Below are positions 49,667 to 64,000 of a stretch of DNA of 64,000 nt, in pieces. Under the pieces are notes generated by a model, which worked only from the letters and a program-made list of their open reading frames with translations, made no database searches and was not told the DNA's origin. Positions within the stretch are counted from its first letter, which is position 1. Each line of letters begins with the position of its first letter. The stretch spans positions 32,012,140 to 32,076,139 of the forward strand of contig NC_058342.1 in assembly GCF_905475395.1 (NCBI RefSeq). Reading direction: 5' to 3'. This DNA comes from Chrysoperla carnea. Its lineage: Eukaryota > Arthropoda > Insecta > Neuroptera > Chrysopidae. Both the position numbers and the translations under genes were made by a program.

Positions 49667-52600
49667 TTTTGCATTTATTTTGTTTTATATAGGGTGATCC
49701 ATTTACAAAAAGTAAAAAGTTGGTCGATAAAATGTTTTAAAGGACTGTAGTATTAATATTAAACGATTAACGACTTCTAGAGTCGACTTTTAGAGTCGTT
49801 ATTAATTTGTAAATTTACACTAAAATGATTTGTCCTTATTTTGTACAAATAAACTTGTATTTAATTTATTTTGATTATCCCAAATTTATTAAAATTGAAA
49901 TCCTTAAAAAAAGCGTAAGTATTTAAGAACCATTAATTTTAGCTTTAAAAATGTCCATTCGCTTTGTACGATATGTTTTGGAAACATTGTAGATATCAAA
50001 GAGTATAGGATAGAGAAGGAGCCAGTAAGAGGTAATGTAAAATCGTAGTATACCAGTTTAGGCGGCTCTACCGAGTAAATCTTTCAAACTTAATAGTTGA
50101 TCGCTACAGACTCTAGATGTCACTTACATTTATATTTCATATCTCTTCTATCTTATACTCTTTCGTAGAAAAGAGAGAAATTTTTGCATGAGACAGTTAC
50201 AAAAATTTATAATACAAATTCCAATCCCGTTGTCACTTTCTCCATTGGTATATAATACGCAAATATTCGGCATAGCACTGTGAGAGCTGGCTTGTTTAAG
50301 AATTAAGAGTCACACGTAGAGTAGAGTCATCTAGTGTTGCTCCTATGCACTATTTACAATGATTATAGTTGATTGTTAGTACTATTTTAATTTAGTTCGT
50401 AACATATAGATGTCGCTAAGACGGTGGTGCCCCTCATAGTCAGATTTTCCTATTTTCTTTATTACTATCGTGATATCTTTATTACGGCTCATGATTGGTC
50501 TTCTTTTAAGCGTTTGTTCATTCGTGGTTTGTTGTAATTTTTCAAAAATTTTTAACCAGCCTTTCTTTTTCGGATATTTCTAAGTTTCTTTATTGGCAAT
50601 CGATTGGTCACTATACGTTTCATCTTTTGATTATGTGCGGTTTTCCTGTTTTATTCACAATTTTCTTTAGAAAGTTAAACTTCTCATTTACAGGGATTTA
50701 GAAAATAAACTTTCTCTAAGAGATGGTTATACAATTTAAAATCAAATTAAATACATTTTTGGATAACTGCAAGAAAATGAAAAACTATGTACGACCAAAT
50801 GATGAAAAATAGTGAACAATCATGACCAAACGAGAAAATGGGAAAAAAATAACAAGGTGGGGGGGGTATCAGGTGATTATTGTATCTGCATTTTTTCATG
50901 AGAGCTTTTTTGTTTAATAAATTAAAGTTGTACTAGAGCCATCTAGTGTCGGTTACATCCACTAATACTTTAATATACCAAAATATCATATTTTAAGAAA
51001 TAATACATAAAGTGATACTTTTTTAGATAAAAAATAGTAGAGGTCTCTAGCAACGCAATACTTTGTCAACAAAAACACATTCCAGAAAAACGACTGTAGT
51101 TTTTCCTCACATTTTAAATAAAATATAACTCTTTAAAAGAAGCATGGTTTGTTTGATAATATTCAGAGCTTACTCCTAAAATTAATAGATGGCGCTGATA
51201 ATAAAGTTATTTCTTACTCAATAGATGGCTCTAATCTAATAAAAATACACATTTCTAATTAAAATATGTGATTTTCTGGAGCTAAATATCATTTCACTCA
51301 AGTTTTAATTAAACCCAAGTTTATTTGAATATGTGCTACTGAAATTTCATATTTCCAGTTCAATATAAAGCTTTTTGGCTGTAAAATCGTTACTTATTCG
51401 AAATAAAGGCGTATCCTTGTTTGACCTTGAATATTTGTTGGAAGGAATTAGGGTAGAGATAGGCGAGAATAAGAATCATACACATTTTTTTTTCATATGT
51501 ATATATATATATTTTTTAAAATGTTTTTTTTTTTGTTTTTTCATTTTCTTAAATCGACAAATTTTTACTAAATTAACACTTATTTGCAATTGTTTTTTTT
51601 TTTTTTTTACAATAATTATAATTATGATTTTTAAATCAGATAAAAAAAATTGTGTATTGAGTAGGCATAGTTACAGTGTGTTTAAAAATTGTATACCCAC
51701 ACAAACACACACATATGGAATGAATTTTATTCTTAAAAAACACGATTTCACGATTATTTTATTTCGAGAAGTTATTCCCGGCTCTCAAACAACTGTGATT
51801 CATGAATTGATTCATTGATACCTTTTTTGATATTAATTAAATTCCTAATAAATGTTCCTTCTTGTATTTTGGAAATTATACAATCTTTAAGGGTGCAAAA
51901 TTAATTTTTTTTTAACAGGAGAAAGCTTGATAAGAAATTTTAAACATGATCAGTAACTCTGATATTCTTAATTTGAAAGTCTCGAAATTTCTTCAAAATT
52001 CAAACTATGAGATCAAGCGCTTGTTTAATAATTCTGACACCTTCCGAAAATTTTTCAACAGAAAAACCGTCATACATCCAAGTTAAGAAGATTTTTAAAC
52101 ACTTAGTTATTTTTGAGACCTTCTGTCTAATTTTTCGTACTATAAATCAATTCTTGAATGACCGTTATGTAGTATAAAAAAAGTGATAAAATTTTTAAAC
52201 ACACTGTAATTTGAATTCAATACGAAATAAAATTACATTTTGACCAAAATTTTTTTTTTTGGTCTGTCTAAAAAAAATATGTGCCCCAAAAAATTATTTT
52301 AATAAATATGCATGAAGGGCTTAAATGCACAATTATCAAAACATGATGTGTCCATTTTTGGCACAGAAAACACATTCGTTGCACAATTATTTTCAAGAAA
52401 TCCTTTAAAATATTTTTTTTGTTTTTTTTTTTGGACATCCAAATTTAAATCTTTGTGTATCTGATTTTTTAAAAATATTTTAGGATATCACAGCGAAAAA
52501 TATCTGTAATTATATTACAAATAGTGATGTTATATTTTTATGACGTAAAATCATTGTGTCGTGGTCTGAACTATTTTATGTACAAGTGATTTTTTTTTTT

Positions 52601-55600
52601 TTAGATTAAGATTGAGAAGTGATTTAAAAATTTTTTTTCTTAAAAATGGACCATATCACAGACACTGAATAAATAATTTTGTTTATTTTTTTTATTCATT
52701 TGATACATATAGTTTTTCCGATTGAACTGATTCTGATCCAGGAATTGATTCATTTGATTCATTAAAAACATTTCAATTTTTCCTTGAACGCAATCTTTTC
52801 TGAACTTTTACCCGATTTCCTCTATCACATTTCGTCACGCTAAGCAATACCCTTCTCTTCCATGAGCGTACCAATGAGGGAGCAGGTTAAAGCGCCCCCC
52901 CCCCCCGCTGAAGCCCCTGTACGGGATTTGCTAGCTTTGTCAAAATTCAATTGAATTTATGAAATCTGTAGACAAAAATTTCCTATATGTTCCCCGCTAG
53001 GCCAAAATATTTCCACCAGCCCCTCCTTAGATAAATTTTGTGGTACGCTCATGTTTTCTCCATCCAATCGAAAGCAAAAATCTAAAAAATTTATCTTCTT
53101 TTTCATCAAATTTTACAGGAATTCTACACCATCGTAATTACATGAAACTTTTGGTCTATTAACCCTTCAGAACCTTTGCGTAGAGGGATTCTTTCATGCT
53201 TACTTAAAATTTGCTTTTACAAAACTTTTTTTACTTTCACAAAATTCCATTCTTTCCAGGAATATAAATTTTCTTAAAATCTCAAAATATAAAGTAAAAT
53301 AGAGTTTTTTTTTCATCACTTCAGTAAAGTCGGTTAAAAAAACCACAATTCGGCTGGTTTCGTACGAAAGGTCAACCTAATCTGAAGGGTTAAACAATTA
53401 ATACAAACCTGTTCAAAATAAAATGAATCAATTCTAGTTCAGTTTTAAACTTCAAATCTATTTAAATTTTCATTTAACACCTGCTTTTCACAACTAAGAA
53501 AAAAATGAGCATCTTGTAAAGTCAATTGTGGGCCCAATTTTTTTTATAGGCGAAATTTTTGGCTTCGCAGAGTGTTTGCTTAGGCTAGGAGGACAAACTT
53601 AGAAAATTCTAATTCTAAATGTAGCCTTTTCTTATCTTCTAGGAAGAAAATTCTTTGTTGAGTGGGGTCTTTTTGGAGAGAGGTTCAAAAATCGGCTGTT
53701 TTTTCCGATTTCCATATTTGACAGGTCTGTCGAAGTTTGTTTCCGACCTAAACAATCAGCCCTCGCCAATTTCGCCTATTGAAATTATTGGTATTACTAT
53801 GGACGGTCATTATAAGTAAATTTCAACGAAAACGAAAAGGAAAATTAAATGAAAACTCAAGAAAATTTTTATTATTATTTTTTTTATAAAGTAATTTTTT
53901 TTTTGAATTATATAAAACAAATTATCCAAGATTTTTTTCGAAACGAAAAAAAATTTTGTAAATTCGCATAAAATTTTTGTACAAAATTTTCATCATGTAC
54001 TCTTAAAAAATTTTCTCTAAATGATCACATACAAGTAAAAAAAAAAAAAAATGAAATTTTTTCAAAGAAAATTTGTTTTTCCTAAAAAAATAAAAATTTT
54101 TTATCTCAACAAGTTTTAAATCACAAATTAAATTGAAAATAATATAGAATAGAATATTTCTAGAACCTTAAACAAAATTAACATAGTTTTTCCCCTCTCG
54201 AAAAACAATCGATTAATTCGAGAAAAGATAATTTTTCCAAAATTTCATATAATATATCAACAGACAGAAAAAAAAATGAGTTTGTGAAACAAATTTTTCT
54301 GAAATAACAAATATGGCCTAAAAAAAAAATTTTTTTTTTTTTATTAAGGGATGTACAATTTACACAAGGGAAAAATAACTGTCATGGTGATGTAAAAAAT
54401 ACACCCCTGAGTGACAATACTGATAAAGGCCCGATTTAAAAAAATGTCGACAACACAGGGAATGCCAAAAAATGAGATACCACACTTTGAAAGCAACCTA
54501 TTTCGTAGTTCTGTCCCCGAAATTATTTTTCTAGTCTATTTCGAAAAGAGTAACCATTTTCATCAAGAAGATGATTCTATTTCAAAACCGTTCAATTTTC
54601 TAATATTTCCGGCCCGACACTTTTAAAAAATAGTATCGAAAATGGAACACCCTGTATTACAAAATACCGTGTGTTTCACGAAGAATGGTGTAAATATTTA
54701 AGAATATTAAAAAATTTGGGTTAAAAGATTTATATGAACTAATTAACTCCGTTTTGGATCAAATTTTTGGCAATCGATCTCAAACTTTTACAGGTACTTT
54801 TACCCAAGAAAAACGGCTTAGCGAACAATTCGTGTCTATGAGCCTTCGAATACTGTAAGCATTGGCGGATTTGATGATGATGGTGATAGCACCCCCTAGG
54901 CGCAAGACACCCTTTTTGACGACCTTCCTCTTATTGTACAAATAACCTAAACTCTTTAAATTTCGGAGCCCCTTAAATGTTGTCCCCTTACGGCCAGGTC
55001 TCACGGGCTTAAGCCTAAATCCTCCCCTGACTGAAGGACTTCTTGAAACACTTAACAATCTAGAGTAACAATCGAATTGTTCTTCTTCAAACAACGAAAT
55101 ACTACAGACTCTCAAAATGTGTACTCCACTTTCTGTTACACACTGTAAAAAAATTTTTTGAGTATTTTTTTAATAATAATAATTAATTATATTGAGCATT
55201 TTTTTTTTAATTAACAAAACAAATTTTAGTCTAGGAGCTGGCATACATTTTTTATGTAAAAATCGTAACCGTGCGCTGGTTAGTTTTTCCAATGTTGATG
55301 TTTTTAGCTATCACAACAGACTCTGTCTGTTCGAACGGTTAATATTTTACATAAAAATTGAAGTCAGCAGCTTGAACTATTTAAAATTAACTAAATTATA
55401 AAAAAAAATTCCTAAAATCTGGTATCTACAATCTTATTTTTTTTCATTTTTTTTTTACTAAATAATATTAATATTACTCTTCGCAACACATACAACACCC
55501 CCACTCTTTTAATTTTTATTTACATTTCTGTTCACAACTTACAAACTATATTGTTTTTTTTTTTCTTCTTTTGAATAGGTTTAACTGTACATGTAAAATA

Positions 55601-56938
55601 TAATATATTGAGACCAAAAAAATAAAAAATAAAAATTGATTAAAAATTACACTAATATTACTTTTTACAAAAAAATTCTTTTAAATTCAAAATTGAAACA
55701 AATCAATCAAAGAGCAGTTTTACTGTATTTTGTGTATTCTAAGAGTTTCTTATTTTCAATTCATTTGTTTCAATTTGTTTTAAAAATACACATTTTGGGT
55801 AGGGAAATACAGTTTCGAGACAAGTGTGAAATCAATCGTTTCTGAACTGTTTTCGACAACATTTAAAAATTTGGAAATCTTTTTTTTTGTTTTTTTGGGT
55901 AGCCCTTCGACTCTATTAACAAATTCGAAATGATTTCCATATATAGAAATTTATTTGAACATTTATTAAAATAGTACGGTTTAGCAGGAATAAAAGATTT
56001 TGGGGAGGAGGATCAAGGAGAAAGGGGGGGTAGTAAAATTTATTTATAATGATGTAAAAATTTACTACGGACTTTAGATAAGGGTTCTGTAGCGTGTATC
56101 TCATTTTTAAAATATTCTAGATGGATATTTCTTCAATGAAGCGTTTGTTTTTTTGGGGAAAAATGACCCAAGTCTTTCGGTTCGGAAATTAGAAATCTCT
56201 TCGAAATCGAACCCACAAAAAGGTAGATTTCGTGGTCATCGATGAGGAATCGAGAACTTTTTTCGTTCCGGCTTTGCACTCCCATCAAATTAGGTGAAAT
56301 TTACTTAAATTTTTCGAGGAAGCAATGACCTATGTCAAGTTTTACCTTTTTACCTTAAAAATTTTCATATGCGGAGAAACAAAGGGTGATTTCGGCGTAA
56401 ATTAACGATTAGGGAATAATCAAAATATACAGATTGGTAGGAAATTTTATGCTTACCAACTTTTATCAGGAGTATTTTTTCCCTAAAATGCAAAGTTTTT
56501 CAGAAAAACTAAAAAAAACCAAAAACATGGAAAATTGAACATGAAGATTTTTCAGAAAAGCTTATATATACAAATCGATCGAAAATTTTATGCTCGATAA
56601 CTTTGGGTAGATCTATTTTTTCTCTAAAATGCATACTTTTCGAGTAAACTACAAAAACTTGTGGAAAAAAGGTGGCAAAACGTTGATTTTTTCGAAACCA
56701 TCCATTTTTTTTCTGATTATGTGAAAATTTTCATTCTACAGGGAATAAGGTAAAACTTGATGGAAGTATTTCTAGAAACTAAAAATTTCGTAACTTGTAC
56801 GATGTTTCCCGAAGTTTCGCTGAACAGATATTCAACTAAATAGTTTAAAAATGGCACAAGCAATACATTTTGGGGAACTCAAGTTTCATGAATGTGTTTT
56901 ACATTCCCTTATCTGTTGTCTCAGCAAATTTTGGATAA
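49667..56938. other. Intergenic region between convergent TNF and rotund-like genes
   Basis: No supported gene. The first part includes the TNF ligand 3' UTR (AATAAA at 49848), then the inverted repeat 50285-50425. The remainder is AT-rich sequence with many homopolymer runs (T runs near 51530-51610, a C run near 52897). The 3' UTR of the rotund-like gene starts at 56938 and runs to lower numbers; its end cannot be set because AT-rich TTTATT motifs are frequent. Confidence 0.6.
50285..50425. repeat. Right copy of the inverted repeat flanking the TNF gene
   Basis: Inverse of 42745-42860, with small indels. Extends through 'TTTAATTTAGTTCGTAAC' and 'AGATGTCGCTAAGA'. Confidence 0.7.
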
Positions 56939-61406
<4,468 letters not shown>

Positions 61407-64000
61407 CTGCAAAAAAAGGAACAAATATTAGTATTTTTAATAACAGGTTATGGGCCCAGAAATTCTCTGGTCTTTAATATTTAATCGTTTTGATTTAATA
61501 CTATTTCGTAAATATTTCACTAAATTATATATAATTATGGAAAATTTTTTACTGACTTTTATTTCACCTTGCCAATAGTATTTCTCGACAAATTTTCTTT
61601 TTCGAACTTATTTTCCAAAGTTAAATATCAAGAATATAGAGGTATACTTTCCATTCAAGCATTTGGGTATGGGTATGGGTATGGAAGTTAGCGAGCCATG
61701 CTCGAGTATCGGGCCTCGAAGCAATGGTTCAGACCACCTAGCCAAACAGACCCTTGTACTCTATCCCCGCTACGCTTTTCAATGGCTATTATAACCAACT
61801 GATGTACTGAAATCCAGGATCTGCCTAGCGCTGAGTTTCCTAATTTTTTCATTTACTTCTCAATATTTGAGTTTTATCATAACAGGTTATGGGCCCAGTA
61901 ATTCTTTCAGAAAAAAGACACCTAGACTTTATGTACCCATTCTTTTGGTACTCTAAGAAATATTTTTAAGGGGGTTTAACGATGTACATGCACCCATATA
62001 AGTTTAATTCGATAGTATCTTATTTCCCATCGATTCCTGACTTAACTTTGTTATGATTACCCAGATTTTTTACTGATTTAATGCATTCCACAGTTTTGGG
62101 AGTTTATTTGAGGTGATTTAAGCACTTTTGAATGCAACTTGATCTGATAGATGTAATATACAGATATTGCAAGTAAATTTTGGTAGAAGCAATACGCATA
62201 AAGAAAAATAAAAGCGCGCGACAATTCACTAAATATTGTTTAAACATAATACAGTTGTTATGTAAACATAACGATAATATAGTGTGCTAGAATGAGATAA
62301 ATATAATAATAAAATAAATAATTGAAGTGAGACAGGGTGATATATGTTAGATTTTATTTTATAATATTATGAGGCGACTAAAAACCCAGAGGCGTTCTTT
62401 TAAAAAATTATGATTTAAAGGTTAAGAATAGTGACGTGAATTTTGACCATGATTAAAATTGAGCGGCAATCAAAATATAACTACACTATACAAAATTTTA
62501 GTATATTATAAAAGGTGTTTCATTAAGATTAATACTTTTTGATACTTTTGAATAAAATAACAATAATTTAACTTATCATAGTTAAATTGTGCTTTATTTT
62601 GGCAGGTTAAACTATTGAAGTTTTGTTATGACTTGACTTAAACGTTTAATTTTGACTCTCAGATGTTCAATTGGTTTCACAAATTAACCCAATTTTTCCT
62701 TTACAGAAGTTGCAAAAAAACTTCTGATCTGAAGTCGATTGAGCTGAAATTTTGCATACACGTGTTTAGTTTGGATGACAATCCATGGTTAGTTAAGTGA
62801 TGTCATTCTAAATCCAATATGGAGAAGCATCCAACCATGGTGGACTAGTTATTTTTTTGCACCCCCTGAGAAGAAGAATACAAAATCATTTTTATGCTAA
62901 GAATGATCTGATTTTCCCATCGCTTCCACCAAATCACTGTCTTACTCGTATGTTAGTTACAGAAGTCTGAGTGGCTTCTCTAAGCCACGTTTGCCTATGC
63001 ATGTTTTAATGATTGACATTTTCTCAATACCTTGATTATGTTGAGTTTCAAATTTAAAAAAAAGTATCATTCTTACTGAAAGACCGTATATATAAATAAA
63101 AATGCAAGAATATTTTTTTTAAGGTGTGTCCGCCAAATTGTTAAAAATTTTGTGTGGGGTTTCTTTTAGTAAATCAAATCTTTCTAAAAGTAAAACTCTG
63201 TTAAGTCACGGCCAAGGACACATCATATACTGAACAAAAATTTTGTGTTTCCGTAAATAAAATGAGAATAAAAATTTTTTAATTAGATTTTTTTTAACAG
63301 TGTACGTGTTTTTTTTTTTTTTTGTTATAATTAGGGAAGTTAAGTAAGTGTTTTTAAAACTGACTTAAAGTATAATTAAATGTAACTTAGAGTGTCCTTG
63401 AAAGATATATACCACTCGATATATGTGTTTGAAGTAAAAATTTTTAATTGTTATGGACCGATTTTAAAGGTTATTATAATTTTAATTTTTCAGGAAATCA
63501 AATTTTTATACCATAGAACAGGAGCTGGAGATAATTTAGTTTGAACCACATTTCTTGTCAATGGATTCTTAATCAGTAAATCTCATAGATTGATTTTCCC
63601 GAAGTTGTCAGAAGCCTTATTGAAAGCCAACAGAAATAGTTAAACGCCAATTTTTTGAACCAAGTAGTACCCTAAAATTTTACGTAAAAACGACCTCTTG
63701 TGTTTTTTTCGTCAAATTAACCGTTTTCGAGATATTAACAGTCTATCAATAACTCGAAAACTTTAAAATAGCCGACGAATAAAAACGACGTTTGCCTGTT
63801 TTTGTGGAGGGTGGGGAGGGTACAAGCAATAATGATTTTCTAAGCCTGTATCAATAGACAGAATATGGATCTTACTTTTAGCAAACTGAATTACCTCCAG
63901 CGGCTGCATTACTAAACTTAAGACTGAGTAGTGTGTTGATTACAATCGTACTTAAACACATAAGCTAAATACTTTTTTGACTAATTAATAAAATTTCGTG
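61407..64000. other. Intron or upstream sequence of the rotund-like gene
   Basis: No zinc-finger exon found on the minus strand here, so the preceding exon lies outside the window. Two copies of a copia-type primer-binding motif (61444-61461, 61882-61899) and a short GGTATG repeat (about 61666-61683) are the only features. The rest is AT-rich dispersed repeat without ORFs. Confidence 0.6.
61441..61906 (+). mobile_element. Decayed Ty1/copia-type LTR remnants (two primer-binding motifs)
   Basis: AACAGGTTATGGGCCCAG occurs twice, at about 61444 and 61882. GGTTATGGGCCCAG is complementary to the anticodon arm of initiator tRNA-Met, the primer used by copia-type elements. The sequence upstream of each should be the end of a 5' LTR. 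No gag or pol frame follows, so only fragments remain. Confidence 0.45.

Noticed and set aside
51170..51235. TAGATGGCGC-type motif as a CTCF insulator site
   Set aside because: Similar 'GATGGC' and 'GCCATCTAG' words recur near 40910 and 50940 in repeat-like contexts. No basis to call a bound site from sequence alone.
51375..51818. 147-residue open frame on the plus strand
   Set aside because: Composition is driven by T runs (long Phe/Ile stretches). No family motif, no neighbouring exon and no conserved start; chance ORF.

Overview
This is an AT-rich nuclear window from an arthropod, very probably an insect. The evidence is spliced genes with GT-AG introns, insect-type gene families (a TNF ligand of the Eiger type and a Rotund/LIN-29 zinc-finger factor), scattered TTAGG-like tracts, and dense introns full of MITEs, non-LTR retrotransposon debris and satellite DNA. 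I cannot assign the order from the sequence.

Three protein-coding genes are supported. (1) The minus strand of 5332-36878 holds a complete SZT2 gene (KICSTOR subunit, nutrient sensing upstream of mTORC1). I reconstructed 31 coding exons whose junction phases all agree. They sum to 9975 nt, i.e. 3324 residues plus stop. (2) The plus strand of 43180-49666 holds a complete six-exon TNF-superfamily ligand of the Eiger/EDA type (356 residues: type II membrane anchor, furin-like sites, C-terminal TNF homology domain). (3) The minus strand of 56939-61406 holds the last two exons of a Rotund/LIN-29-type C2H2 zinc-finger transcription factor, whose 5' part lies beyond the window. SZT2 and the TNF ligand are head to head (about 6.3 kb apart). 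The TNF ligand and the zinc-finger gene are tail to tail (about 7.3 kb apart). Nothing suggests that the three act in one pathway.

The rest is repeats. Positions 1-5331 carry non-LTR fragments and a pogo-like MITE. SZT2 introns carry palindromic foldback arrays on both sides of exon 16 (14920-15575 and 16690-17660) and again at 29565-30505. They also hold a 316-bp satellite with a 632-bp higher-order period (18300-20305), a 71-bp minisatellite (22480-23165), several MITEs, and RNase H-domain remnants of a non-LTR retrotransposon. The TNF gene introns hold a 144-bp minisatellite and a dispersed relic of the 316-bp satellite.

The most interesting observations are: a partial tandem duplication of a zinc-finger exon in the rotund-like gene that has created a possible in-frame 123-nt cassette encoding one extra finger; SZT2 exon 16, which is symmetric in phase, has a weak donor and lies between two long foldback repeats; and a perfect 17-bp hairpin in the SZT2/TNF intergenic region. 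I found no CRISPR, operon or defence-type system.
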